From Rugamonas fusca (GTDB taxonomy: Bacteria; Pseudomonadota; Gammaproteobacteria; Burkholderiales; Burkholderiaceae_D), in assembly GCF_014042365.1 (NCBI RefSeq), contig NZ_JACEZS010000025.1:17631-81630 (forward strand): DNA of 64,000 bases, given 5' to 3'. Shown in pieces: positions 1 to 8,273 of this stretch (the first letter of the stretch is position 1; each line of letters opens with the position of its first letter). The notes beneath the pieces were generated by a model. It did no database searches. It was not told the DNA's origin and worked only from the letters and a program-made list of their open reading frames with translations. The position numbers were made by a program, and so were the translations under genes.

Positions 1-61
1 TTTCCGTCATGACGCTGCGGATCAGCGCGGAGTCATCGACGATCAGGACTTTGATCTTCAT
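1..61 (-). CDS. cheB: Chemotaxis response regulator/methylesterase CheB, N-terminal fragment (runs off window)
   Basis: Only the first 20 codons are present, reading MKIKVLIVDDSALIRSVMTE. This is the start of a receiver domain, with the paired aspartates (VDD) that bind magnesium and the following SALIR motif. Directly downstream of cheR and cheD, this start matches CheB, which removes methyl groups from chemoreceptors when phosphorylated by CheA. The ATG sits at 59-61 on the minus strand and the cheD stop is 33 bases upstream, so it is most likely the next gene of the same operon. The methylesterase domain is outside the window, so a lone CheY-type regulator cannot be fully excluded. Confidence 0.8.
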   Translation of the reverse strand, partial: MKIKVLIVDDSALIRSVMTE

Positions 62-94
62 ACACATCTTTCCGGGCGTAGCGCCCTCTTCTTA

Positions 95-691
95 TCAGAA
101 CAGATCGATCTCGCCGGCCACCGGCGCCACCTTGAGGCGGCTGGCGTACTCGATCTCGCGCCGCGCCAGCGTATCGTTATGGGTCTGCATCAGCTTCTTG
201 ACCAGTACCTTGCCGGTGCGGGGGAAGAAATACACCTTGCGCGGGTGGATATCGTTGAGGTCTTCGGCCACCACGCGGATGCGCTCGACCTTGAGGTAAT
301 TGAGCACGAAGGCGGCGTTGCGCTCGCCCACGTTGATGGCCGTGAAACCCTTGAGCACGGCGCCGCCGCCGAACACTTTCGCTTCCAGGTTCTCGCGCCG
401 GGCGCCCGCCTTGAGCAGGTCGTTGATCAGCACTTCCATCGCATAGGTGCCGTAACGGGCCGAGGCCGACACGGGGCTGCCGTCGCCGCCGCCGTCGGGC
501 AGCATGAAGTGGTTCATGCCGCCCAGCCCCGTGGTGCGGTCGCGGATGCAGGCCGACACGCACGAGCCCAGCACCGTCACGATCAACATGTCCTTGTTGG
601 TGTAGTAGTACTCACCGGGCAGGATCTTGGCGGCGTCGCAGTCGAACGTCCGGTCGTAATAGACGTTCGTGGCAAATTGTTCGAGGTCCAT
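95..691 (-). CDS. cheD: Chemoreceptor glutamine deamidase CheD
   Basis: A 198-residue protein that deamidates glutamines on chemoreceptors, tuning receptor signalling together with CheR and CheB. The catalytic cysteine is visible as C44 in LGSCVSACIRD and the histidine as H61 in GGMNHFMLP. Their 17-residue spacing equals that known for Thermotoga CheD. The conserved KVFGGG segment follows further on. The gene starts 9 bases after the cheR stop and precedes cheB by 33 bases, consistent with one transcript. Length is normal for the family. Confidence 0.95.
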   Translation of the reverse strand: MDLEQFATNVYYDRTFDCDAAKILPGEYYYTNKDMLIVTVLGSCVSACIRDRTTGLGGMNHFMLPDGGGDGSPVSASARYGTYAMEVLINDLLKAGARRENLEAKVFGGGAVLKGFTAINVGERNAAFVLNYLKVERIRVVAEDLNDIHPRKVYFFPRTGKVLVKKLMQTHNDTLARREIEYASRLKVAPVAGEIDLF

Positions 692-700
692 GTTCTAGTC

Positions 701-1573
701 TCACGTGCGGTGGGCCGCAACCTTGTGCACCGCGCCCTGGTGCTGGGTATCGAGCTCGTACACGGTCTTGCCGCGCAGTTTCAGCGAGTCCGACACGTAG
801 AGGAAGTTCTCCGAATGGCCCGCGAACAGCAGGGCATGGGGCTTCATCAAGGGCACGAAGCGCGACAGGATCTTGCGCTGGGTGGCCTTGTCGAAGTAGA
901 TCATCACGTTGCGGCAGAAGATCACGTCGAACGGCCCCGTGATGGGCCAGCTGTCGGCCAGCAGGTTGAGCTGCTTGAAGGTGATCATCTGGCGCAGCTC
1001 GGGCCGCACCCGCACCAGGCCTTCGCGCTCGCCCTTGCCCTTGAGGAAAAAGCGGCGCTGGCGCTCGGGCGACATCTTCTCGATGCGGTCCATGCTGTAG
1101 ACGCCATTGGCGCCCGTGGCCAGCACGTTGGTGTCGATGTCGGTGGCGATGATCTGGCACGGCGGCGTGAGCGTGTTGAACGCCTCGCACAGCGTCATGG
1201 CGATCGAATACGGTTCCTCGCCGGTGGAACTGGCCGAGCACCAGATGGTGATCGGCCCCTGCAGGTGCTTGACATGCTCGGCCAGCAGCGGGAAGTGATG
1301 GGCCTCGCGGAAGAACGACGTCAGGTTGGTGGTCAGCGCGTTGGTGAACGCTTCCCACTCCTCGCCCAGGCGGCCCGCTTCCAGGTCGTCCAGGTATTTG
1401 CCGAAACTGTCTATGCCGGTGGCGCGCAGACGCCGCGCCAGCCGGCTGTACACCATCTCCTGCTTGCTGTCGGCCAGCGAGATGCCGGCCCGTTTGTAGA
1501 TCAGGCCACGGACCCGTTCAAAGTCCCTGGCGTTGAAATCAAACTCCTTGACGGTGTCTTTACCATTCGGCAT
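701..1573 (-). CDS. cheR: Chemotaxis protein methyltransferase CheR
   Basis: A 290-residue SAM-dependent methyltransferase that methylates glutamates on chemoreceptors. The N-terminal helical domain (about residues 10-90) contains the YKRAGISL and RLARRLRATG stretches typical of CheR. The SAM-binding motif reads IWCSASSTGEEPYSIAM at about residues 108-125, and FCRNVMIYFD lies at about 220-230. The upstream receptor ends in DDWEEF, a likely tether for CheR. There is a 52-base gap from the mcp stop and a 9-base gap to cheD. Confidence 0.96.
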   Translation of the reverse strand: MPNGKDTVKEFDFNARDFERVRGLIYKRAGISLADSKQEMVYSRLARRLRATGIDSFGKYLDDLEAGRLGEEWEAFTNALTTNLTSFFREAHHFPLLAEHVKHLQGPITIWCSASSTGEEPYSIAMTLCEAFNTLTPPCQIIATDIDTNVLATGANGVYSMDRIEKMSPERQRRFFLKGKGEREGLVRVRPELRQMITFKQLNLLADSWPITGPFDVIFCRNVMIYFDKATQRKILSRFVPLMKPHALLFAGHSENFLYVSDSLKLRGKTVYELDTQHQGAVHKVAAHRT

Positions 1574-1625
1574 TTGTTTTACCCTTCACTGAATCTTGCA
1601 ACAATGCCTGACCTGCTCAAACCAC

Positions 1626-3335
1626 TCAGAACTCTTCCCAGTCATCGCCAGGCGCCGAGGCGGCCAGCTTCTTGGGGGCGGCCGGACGGGCCGTGACGGC
1701 GGGCCGCACGGGCGCCGGACGCGGCGCGGGCGCGGCCACGGCCGGTGCCGGCGCACGCGCCGCCAGCACCGGACGGCGGGCCTGGTCCTCATGCGACAGC
1801 TTGAAGATGCTGACCGCTTCGGCCAGGTTGTGGGCCTGCTCCTGCATGCTTTCGGCGGCGGCGGCGGCCTGCTCCACCAGGGCCGCGTTCTGCTGCGTCA
1901 TCTCGTCCATCTGGGTGATGGCCTGGTTCACTTCCTCGATGCCGTTGCTCTGCTCCTGGGTGGCGGCCGTGATTTCGCCCATGATGTCGGCCACCTGCTT
2001 GATCGAGGTGACGATCAGGTCCATGGTCTGGCCGGCCTCGTCCACCAGCTTGCTGCCGGCATCGACCTTGTTCACCGAGTCGCCGATCAGTTCCTTGATC
2101 TCCTTGGCGGCGCCGGCCGAGCGCTGGGCCAGGTTGCGCACTTCGGACGCCACCACGGCGAAGCCGCGGCCCTGCTCGCCCGCGCGGGCCGCTTCCACGG
2201 CCGCGTTCAGGGCCAGGATGTTGGTCTGGAAGGCGATGCCGTCGATCACGCCGATGATGTCGAAGATCTTGCGCGACGATTCCTTGATCGAGCCCATGGT
2301 GTCGACCACTTGCGACACCACCGAGCCGCCCTTCTCCGCCACCGACGAAGCCGATACGGCCAGCTGGTTGGCCTGGCGCGCGTTGTCCGCATTCTGCTTC
2401 ACGGTGGAAGTCAGTTCCTCCATCGAGCTGGCCGTTTCCTCCAGCGAGCTCGCTTGCGCTTCCGTGCGCGAGGACAGGTCGGCGTTGCCCGAAGCGATTT
2501 CCTGCGAGGCCACGGTGATGGTCTCGGTGCCGGCACGCACGTCGCCGACGGTCTTGACCAGGCTCTCGTTCATGTCCTTCAGGGCCTGCAGCAACGCGCT
2601 GGTTTCGTCGTGGCCTTCCACCGTCACCTGCGAGGTCAGCTCGCCGGCCGCCACTTTCTGGGCCACGGCCACGGCGCCCGACAGCGGCACGGTGATGGAG
2701 CGGGTGATGATCAGCGCGCAGCCCACGCCCAGCGCCACGGCCACGGCGCCCAGGCCGAACAGCATGAACATGAGCTCGGTGTCGGCGGTGACGGAATTGT
2801 CCATCACTTCCTTGGCGGCGGCCTGCTGGATGTCGACCACCTTGTTCAGCAGCGCCAGCGTCTGCTGGTTCAGCGGGTCGATGCGGCTGGCGATCACCTT
2901 GGCCGCGCCCTCGCTGTTAAAGGCCAGCACCTGGCCGATGGCTTCCTTGAAGGCGGCGTCGGTGTCGGCGTCCAGCGTGGCGATATCGCCCAGGATCTTC
3001 TTTTCCGCGTCCGTCAGGCCCAGGCTCTTGAGCTGGCCGATGGCCGTCTCATACACCTTGCGCTGGTCCTTGACCTTCGCTTCCTCTTTCTGCATCAGGC
3101 TCACGTCCGACTGCAGGCCGATATTGCGCATCGCGATACCGGTCTCCAGCATGGCGCTTTTCATGATGGCCGCCTGCAGGCTCTTGGCGGTCGACAGCTG
3201 CAAGCCCTTGGTCAGCTTGGCCTTGTTGCTGTAGTTGAGGAAGTTGGCCGACAACACCATGGCCACCAGGATCAGCAGGATGACGCCGAAACCAGCCATC
3301 AACCGGGACCCAATCTTAACGTCGCGTAAATTCAT
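1626..3335 (-). CDS. Methyl-accepting chemotaxis protein with C-terminal CheR/CheB tether
   Basis: A 569-residue inner-membrane chemoreceptor. It has TM1 at about 12-31, a four-helix-type periplasmic domain, TM2 at about 185-208, a HAMP domain and a long cytoplasmic coiled coil. The signalling tip QTNILALNAAVEAARAG lies at about residue 365. An Ala/Pro-rich linker ends in DDWEEF, resembling the NWETF pentapeptide that binds CheR and CheB in enteric receptors. I chose the ATG at 3335 (MNLRDVKIGS), preceded by a GGGGAGAA ribosome-binding site, over an upstream in-frame start at 3362. Its place between cheW and cheR suggests it is the main housekeeping receptor. The ligand cannot be read from the sequence. 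Confidence 0.95.
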   Translation of the reverse strand: MNLRDVKIGSRLMAGFGVILLILVAMVLSANFLNYSNKAKLTKGLQLSTAKSLQAAIMKSAMLETGIAMRNIGLQSDVSLMQKEEAKVKDQRKVYETAIGQLKSLGLTDAEKKILGDIATLDADTDAAFKEAIGQVLAFNSEGAAKVIASRIDPLNQQTLALLNKVVDIQQAAAKEVMDNSVTADTELMFMLFGLGAVAVALGVGCALIITRSITVPLSGAVAVAQKVAAGELTSQVTVEGHDETSALLQALKDMNESLVKTVGDVRAGTETITVASQEIASGNADLSSRTEAQASSLEETASSMEELTSTVKQNADNARQANQLAVSASSVAEKGGSVVSQVVDTMGSIKESSRKIFDIIGVIDGIAFQTNILALNAAVEAARAGEQGRGFAVVASEVRNLAQRSAGAAKEIKELIGDSVNKVDAGSKLVDEAGQTMDLIVTSIKQVADIMGEITAATQEQSNGIEEVNQAITQMDEMTQQNAALVEQAAAAAESMQEQAHNLAEAVSIFKLSHEDQARRPVLAARAPAPAVAAPAPRPAPVRPAVTARPAAPKKLAASAPGDDWEEF

Positions 3336-3467
3336 TTCAGTTCTCCCCTTGTACCTGCTCATTATTGCGCACCCCGTACTGGCGGGACGCTGCGCCGTAC
3401 TCCGGCTCTCTGCGGAGCGTCGACGGCGTTATACCTTTACCGCTCGCGCGGCCCCTGGACGTCGGCC

Positions 3468-3956
3468 TCAGGCGGCCAGCGTCTCGATCAATCCCATCTC
3501 CGGGCTGGCCATCAATTTGTCGATGTCCACCAGGATCAGCATGCGCTCGTCGATCGTGCCCAGACCGATCATGTACTCGGTGCTGAACGCGGTCCCCATT
3601 TCGGGCGCCGGTTTGACCTGCTCCGGCGTCAACGTGGTCACGTCCGACACCGAATCGACCACCATGCCGACGATCCGTCCGCCGATGTTCAGGATGATCA
3701 CCACGGTAAATTGGTCGTAGACCGGGGTGCCCAGGTTGAACTTGATGCGCATGTCCACCACCGGAATGATGATGCCGCGCAGGTTAATCACACCCTTGAT
3801 GAATTCCGGTGCGTTGGCGATCCGGGTCACGGCTTCGTAGCCGCGGATCTCCTGCACCTTCAGGATGTCGATGCCGTACTCCTCCTTGCCCAGCGTGAAA
3901 GCCAGGAATTCGTGGCCGGCGATCTCTTTTGCCCCTATGGTAAGCGCTTCCGCCAT
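3468..3956 (-). CDS. cheW: Chemotaxis coupling protein CheW
   Basis: A 162-residue single-domain CheW that links receptors to CheA in the polar signalling array. Typical features are FTLGKEEYGIDILKVQEIRG near the N-terminus, the NLRGIIIPVVDMR core at about residues 60-75 and the VDSVSDV segment. It lies 29 bases downstream of cheA. The roughly 130-base spacer to the mcp start shows no convincing promoter or terminator. Length and motif order are standard. Confidence 0.96.
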   Translation of the reverse strand: MAEALTIGAKEIAGHEFLAFTLGKEEYGIDILKVQEIRGYEAVTRIANAPEFIKGVINLRGIIIPVVDMRIKFNLGTPVYDQFTVVIILNIGGRIVGMVVDSVSDVTTLTPEQVKPAPEMGTAFSTEYMIGLGTIDERMLILVDIDKLMASPEMGLIETLAA

Positions 3957-3985
3957 GATGCGTCCCTATTTATATGTCAAAGAAT

Positions 3986-6220
3986 TCATGAAAAGATCGA
4001 TTCGTCGGCCAGCTGGCGCGACGAGCGTATCAAGGCCGCCACATCGAGGATCAGCGACACGCCGCCATCGCCCAGGATGGTGGCGCCGGAGATGCCGGCC
4101 ACCTTGCGGTAATTCGATTCCAGGTTCTTGACCACCACCTGCTGCTGCCCCACCAGGTCGTCGATGAACAGGCCGGCCTTGCGCCCTTCCGTCTCGATGA
4201 TGACGACGATGCCCTCGGACGGGCAGGTGTAGCGCGGCGTGATGTCGAACATCTGGTACAGCGGCACCAGCGGCAGGTATTCGCCGCGCACCTTGACCAC
4301 CTTGCCCTTGCCGCTGATTTCCTTGATGTCTTCCGGCGCCGGCTGCAGCGATTCGATCACGAAGCCCAGCGGCAGGATGTAGACTTCCTCGCCGACCCGG
4401 ATCGACATGCCGTCCAGGATGGCCAGCGTGAGCGGCAGCGAGATGGAGATGGTGGTGCCGTAACCCTTGGCCGAGCGGATGTCGACCACCCCGCCCATGG
4501 CCGTGATGTTGCGCTTGACGACATCCATGCCCACGCCGCGGCCGGACACGTCCGTCACCTGTTCGGCGGTGGAGAAGCCGGGCGCGAAGATCAGCTGCCA
4601 GACGTCGGCGTCGGCCATGGTGTCGGACACGGGCAGGCCGTTCTGCATGGCCTTGGCCAGGATCTTCTCGCGGTTCAAGCCGCCGCCGTCGTCCGACACC
4701 TCGATGATGATGTTGCCGCCCTGGTGGCTGGCCGACAGGAACAGGCGGCCCGCGTCGGCCTTGCCGGCGGCGCGCCGCACGTCGGGCATCTCGATGCCGT
4801 GGTCGATGCTGTTGCGTACCAGGTGGGTGAGCGGATCGACGATGCGCTCGATCAGGCCCTTGTCCAGTTCCGTGGCCGCGCCATTGGTGATGAAATCGAC
4901 TTTCTTGCCCAGCTTGGCGGCCAGGTCGCGCACCATGCGCGGGAAGCGCGAGAACACGAAGTCCATCGGCATCATGCGGATCGACATCACGGCTTCCTGC
5001 AAATCGCGGGTGTTGCGCGTGAGCTGGCTGACGCTGTTGAGCAGGCGCTCGTGCACCATCGGGTCCAGCGTATCGACGCGCTGCTCGATCATGGCCTGGG
5101 TGATCACCAGTTCGCCCACCAGGTTGATCAGCTGGTCGACTTTTTCGATCGAGACCCGGATCGAGGACGATTCCGCGCCCGGCGCCGGCGTGGCCTTCTC
5201 TTCCTTCTTGCCCGGCTTTTTCTCGTGTTCCTCGTGGTGCTGCTGCACCGCCACGGGCGCCGGTTCGGGCGGCAGGCCGGCGGCCGTGCGGATCTGTTCG
5301 ATCGGCTGGAAGAAGCCATAGCCGCGCGCGTCGTCCGCGCCTTCGGCGGCGGCGGCGCGGATCTCGGCTAGCGGCTGGAAGAAGCCGTAGCCCTGGCCGG
5401 ACTGGCCCTGGCCGGACGGCGCTGGCGCGGCGGCCGGCGCGGCCGGCGTCAAGTCCACCGGGTCGAAGAAGCCGTAGCCCAGCGCGTCCTCGGTCTTGGC
5501 CCGTTCCGCCTGTTCCAGGCTGGCCTGCTCGGGCGTCAGGGCCGGCAGCTCCGTCACCACCATCTGGTCCGGATTGAGCACGAACGAGCAGATGGCGATG
5601 ATGTCGTCCAGGCTCTCGTGGGTGGTGACCACCATCGCGTTGCGGTCGTGGTCGAGCGGGGTGATGGAGACGTGCCCCATCAAGCCCAGTTCCGCGCCCA
5701 GCGCCGTCACTTCACGGTGCGCCATGGCCGGCAGTTCCAGCCGGTAGCGCCGTCCGCCGCTGTGGTCCACGGCCGCCACCTCGGGCGCGCTGTGGAACGA
5801 CGGGGCGATATGGGCCAGCGCGGCCACCGGCGCGTCCTGCGACAGCGATTGCAGCATCATGCGCACGTCGGCCACGGCGTCCTGGTCCACCTCGGCGCCG
5901 TGGCGGTGGCCGTCGAGCTGCATCTTGAGGATGTCCTTGGCGGCCAGGAAGGCGTCCACGTGCTCGGAGGTGAGCGCCATCTCGCCCTTGCGCACGCGGT
6001 CGAGCAGGGTTTCCAGGATGTGCGTCACTTCCGTCATGTCGGTCACGCCGAACGTGGAGGCGCCGCCCTTGACGGAATGGGCGGTGCGGAAGATCGCGTT
6101 CAGATCCTCGGCATCGGGCGCGTCGATGTCAACGGCCAGCAGCAGCCGCTCCATTTCAGCCAGCAATTCCTCGGCCTCATCGAAGAAGACCTGGAAAAAC
6201 TGGCTAATATCGATGGTCAT
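3986..6220 (-). CDS. cheA: Chemotaxis histidine kinase CheA
   Basis: A 744-residue kinase that passes phosphate to CheY and CheB. The Hpt domain is N-terminal with phospho-acceptor H48 in FRTAHSVKGG. A CheY/CheB-binding region follows (about 150-235). The Pro/Ala/Gln-rich linker is unusual in carrying three copies of GYGFF(D/Q)P, beginning at G248, G277 and G300. Dimerisation starts near SIRVSIEKVDQLINLVGELV. The ATPase boxes are HLVRNSIDHGIEMP (N), EVSDDGGGLN (G1) and GRGVGMDVV (G2), and a C-terminal CheW-like domain ends in ESIFS. The gene lies between cheY and cheW. The linker repeats are discussed in the findings. Confidence 0.97.
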   Translation of the reverse strand: MTIDISQFFQVFFDEAEELLAEMERLLLAVDIDAPDAEDLNAIFRTAHSVKGGASTFGVTDMTEVTHILETLLDRVRKGEMALTSEHVDAFLAAKDILKMQLDGHRHGAEVDQDAVADVRMMLQSLSQDAPVAALAHIAPSFHSAPEVAAVDHSGGRRYRLELPAMAHREVTALGAELGLMGHVSITPLDHDRNAMVVTTHESLDDIIAICSFVLNPDQMVVTELPALTPEQASLEQAERAKTEDALGYGFFDPVDLTPAAPAAAPAPSGQGQSGQGYGFFQPLAEIRAAAAEGADDARGYGFFQPIEQIRTAAGLPPEPAPVAVQQHHEEHEKKPGKKEEKATPAPGAESSSIRVSIEKVDQLINLVGELVITQAMIEQRVDTLDPMVHERLLNSVSQLTRNTRDLQEAVMSIRMMPMDFVFSRFPRMVRDLAAKLGKKVDFITNGAATELDKGLIERIVDPLTHLVRNSIDHGIEMPDVRRAAGKADAGRLFLSASHQGGNIIIEVSDDGGGLNREKILAKAMQNGLPVSDTMADADVWQLIFAPGFSTAEQVTDVSGRGVGMDVVKRNITAMGGVVDIRSAKGYGTTISISLPLTLAILDGMSIRVGEEVYILPLGFVIESLQPAPEDIKEISGKGKVVKVRGEYLPLVPLYQMFDITPRYTCPSEGIVVIIETEGRKAGLFIDDLVGQQQVVVKNLESNYRKVAGISGATILGDGGVSLILDVAALIRSSRQLADESIFS

Positions 6221-6265
6221 GGTGAGACTCCGTGAAGTTCGCTTTGCATCAGTGCACTCGCTTCA

Positions 6266-6631
6266 TCAGCCGATGACCTTTTTCACTACCTCGATCAGGC
6301 GCTGCGGGTCAAATGGCTTGACCAGCCAGCCATTGGCGCCCGCGGCACGCCCCTTGGACTTCATTTCGTCGGACGATTCCGTGGTCAGCATCAGGATCGG
6401 CACCTTCTGGTAGGAAGGCAGCTCACGCAGCAGCTTGATCAGCTGCAGGCCGTCCATGCGCGGCATGTTCTGGTCGGTCAGCACCAGGTCCACGGTTTGC
6501 AGCTTGGCTTTTTCCAGACCGTCCTGGCCATCGACCGCCTCCACCACCTGGTAGCCGGCAGCCTTGAGGCTGAAGGCCACCATCTGGCGCAGGGAACTGG
6601 AATCATCAACTGCAAGTATTGTTTTAGCCAT
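6266..6631 (-). CDS. cheY: CheY-type single-domain response regulator
   Basis: A 121-residue receiver domain without an output domain. Acidic residues D9 and D10, phospho-acceptor D53 (LVLTDQNMPRMDG), the threonine pair in LMLTTES and the lysine in WLVKPF are all present, so it should be phosphorylated by the adjacent CheA and bind the flagellar switch. I place the start at the ATG of MAKTILAVDD. A GTG four codons upstream is in frame but less typical. Many relatives carry a second cheY after cheB, outside this window, so this copy may be one of two. Confidence 0.9.
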   Translation of the reverse strand: MAKTILAVDDSSSLRQMVAFSLKAAGYQVVEAVDGQDGLEKAKLQTVDLVLTDQNMPRMDGLQLIKLLRELPSYQKVPILMLTTESSDEMKSKGRAAGANGWLVKPFDPQRLIEVVKKVIG

Positions 6632-6700
6632 CTTTGCTCTCACTCTTCAATTCCGGGGCCTAGGCCCCTCTTTTTTAAATCGATCACGCGCCGGACCGGG

Positions 6701-7249
6701 CTAGAACAGCTCGATGTCGCCGCTTTCCAGGTGTTTTTGACTGACAGCCTTGCGCAGCACGCTGCGCAATTCCAGACTCTGTATCGCCAGCGCCATGCTG
6801 ACCTTGCCCAGCAATGCCACAATTTCCTCGTTGTCGCTCTCGGGCAGCATCTCGGCGCCATGCGCGCCCAGCGTGCCGAGGAACTCGCGCAAGCCCGTGA
6901 CGCGCTTCAAGGTGCGGTCGATCAGCTGGCTCGTCATGTCCTGGAACTGCATGCTGGTGATGGCCGCGTTCACGTGCTTGCCCACCTGGGCGTGCAATTC
7001 CTCCAGCCTGGCCTTCTGCTCGGCCGTGGGCGTGCCGCCGGCCAGCAGCAGCTGGATGGTGTCCTGTTCGGCCTCCACCGCCTGGTGGATGGCCATGAAA
7101 TTGAAGGTCAGCTTCTCGATCGCCTCCTCCAGCAGCAGGCCGGTCTGGATCAGGTCCGTCTCCACCTCCGTCAGGTGGCGCCGGCCGTGGTCGGACACAC
7201 CCGACAGCAGGCGCTTCACATGGGAGCCTAGTATTTTTTTTCTCGTCAT
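6701..7249 (-). CDS. cheZ: CheZ-like CheY-P phosphatase
   Basis: A 182-residue, almost fully helical protein with the CheZ active-site signature MQFQDMTSQLI, where D and Q are four residues apart as in E. coli CheZ D143/Q147 (FQDLTGQ). The acidic, hydrophobic C-terminus (GDIELF) resembles the CheY-binding tail of CheZ. It should speed loss of phosphate from CheY. Its place between motB and cheY is unlike E. coli, where cheZ follows cheY. It is also shorter than the roughly 214-residue enteric protein. If a second cheZ lies past cheB outside the window, this could be a specialised paralogue. Confidence 0.75.
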   Translation of the reverse strand: MTRKKILGSHVKRLLSGVSDHGRRHLTEVETDLIQTGLLLEEAIEKLTFNFMAIHQAVEAEQDTIQLLLAGGTPTAEQKARLEELHAQVGKHVNAAITSMQFQDMTSQLIDRTLKRVTGLREFLGTLGAHGAEMLPESDNEEIVALLGKVSMALAIQSLELRSVLRKAVSQKHLESGDIELF

Positions 7250-7294
7250 AACAGTCTCATTCTCCTGCTCATCCTTCCGCGCGCCGCGCCGGCC

Positions 7295-8221
7295 TCATTT
7301 GCCGGCTGCGGCGGCCGCCGCCCTGGTTGCGGGTTCGGCGGGTCCGACATCGATTTTGGCGCTGTCGCGCATCACATTCTCTTCCGTCTTCTTGTTCATC
7401 ACGATGATGCTGATCCGGCGGTTGATGGGGTTGAACGGATCCTGCTTGTCCAGGTAGGCGGCCGAGGCCAGGCCCACCACGCGCAGGATCTTGTTCTCGT
7501 TCATGCCGCCGGCGACCAGCGCCCGGCGCGAGGCGTTGGCGCGGTCGGCCGACAATTCCCAGTTGCTGTAGCCGGCGTCGTTCATGTAGGGGGTGGCGTC
7601 CGTGTGGCCGGACAGGCCGATCTTGTTGGGCACGTCGTTGAGCACGAAGCCGATCTCGTACAGGATGTCGCGCGCGTACGGCTCCAGTTCGGCCTTGGCC
7701 AGCGCGAACATGGGCCGGTTCTTCTCATCGACGATCTGGATCCGCAAGCCTTCGCTGGTCAGGTCCAGCAGCAGCTGGTTCTTGTACTTGTTGAGCAGCG
7801 GATCGGAGGAGATCTTGGCTTCGATCTTCTCCTTGAGCGCCTGCAAGCGCACGGTTTCTTCGTGCTCGAGCGCCTGCTTGGCGGCCGACAGGTTATAGGT
7901 CTTCTTGATGGAGGGGTCGTCGGCGGCCTTGACCTGGCCTTCCTTGCGCGTCAAATCCTTGCCGCCGCCGGGGATGACGGACGAGCTGTCGCCGCTGCCG
8001 GCACCGCCCTGCATGGCCACCTTGAGCGGGGTCTTGAAGTATTCGGAGATGCCGTTCAGGTCGCCCTTGGTGGTCGAGCCGAGCAGCCACATCAGCAGGA
8101 AGAAGGCCATCATCGCCGTCACGAAATCGGCGTACGCGATCTTCCACGCGCCGCCGTGGTGACCACCGCCGCTTTTCTTGATGCGCTTGACGATAATTGG
8201 CCGCAAGCCCTCTTCAGCCAT
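7295..8221 (-). CDS. motB: Flagellar motor stator protein MotB
   Basis: A 308-residue stator subunit. One N-terminal membrane helix carries the proton-path aspartate D32 in AYADFVTAMMAFFLLMW, the same position as in E. coli. After a linker, the C-terminal OmpA-like domain (about 145-285) anchors to peptidoglycan through LSGHTDATPYMN and a later ELSADRANASRRAL helix. The last 25 residues are Ala-rich. It follows motA by 52 bases in the same direction. PomB-type sodium use is not suggested by anything visible. Confidence 0.97.
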   Translation of the reverse strand: MAEEGLRPIIVKRIKKSGGGHHGGAWKIAYADFVTAMMAFFLLMWLLGSTTKGDLNGISEYFKTPLKVAMQGGAGSGDSSSVIPGGGKDLTRKEGQVKAADDPSIKKTYNLSAAKQALEHEETVRLQALKEKIEAKISSDPLLNKYKNQLLLDLTSEGLRIQIVDEKNRPMFALAKAELEPYARDILYEIGFVLNDVPNKIGLSGHTDATPYMNDAGYSNWELSADRANASRRALVAGGMNENKILRVVGLASAAYLDKQDPFNPINRRISIIVMNKKTEENVMRDSAKIDVGPAEPATRAAAAAAGK

Positions 8222-8273
8222 GTCCAGTCCTTGTGATGTGCGTCATACCCGAGATCATACCGTGCGGCCGGAC

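Noticed and set aside
179..1696. Long plus-strand open frame opposite cheD and cheR
   Set aside because: It is the antisense shadow of high-GC genes with clear motifs, rich in His/Arg/Val runs, without any domain or start signal.
1596..3329. 577-codon plus-strand open frame opposite the mcp gene
   Set aside because: It is a mirror of the receptor gene, with a His/Gly/Arg/Gln-rich composition typical of GC-rich antisense reading.
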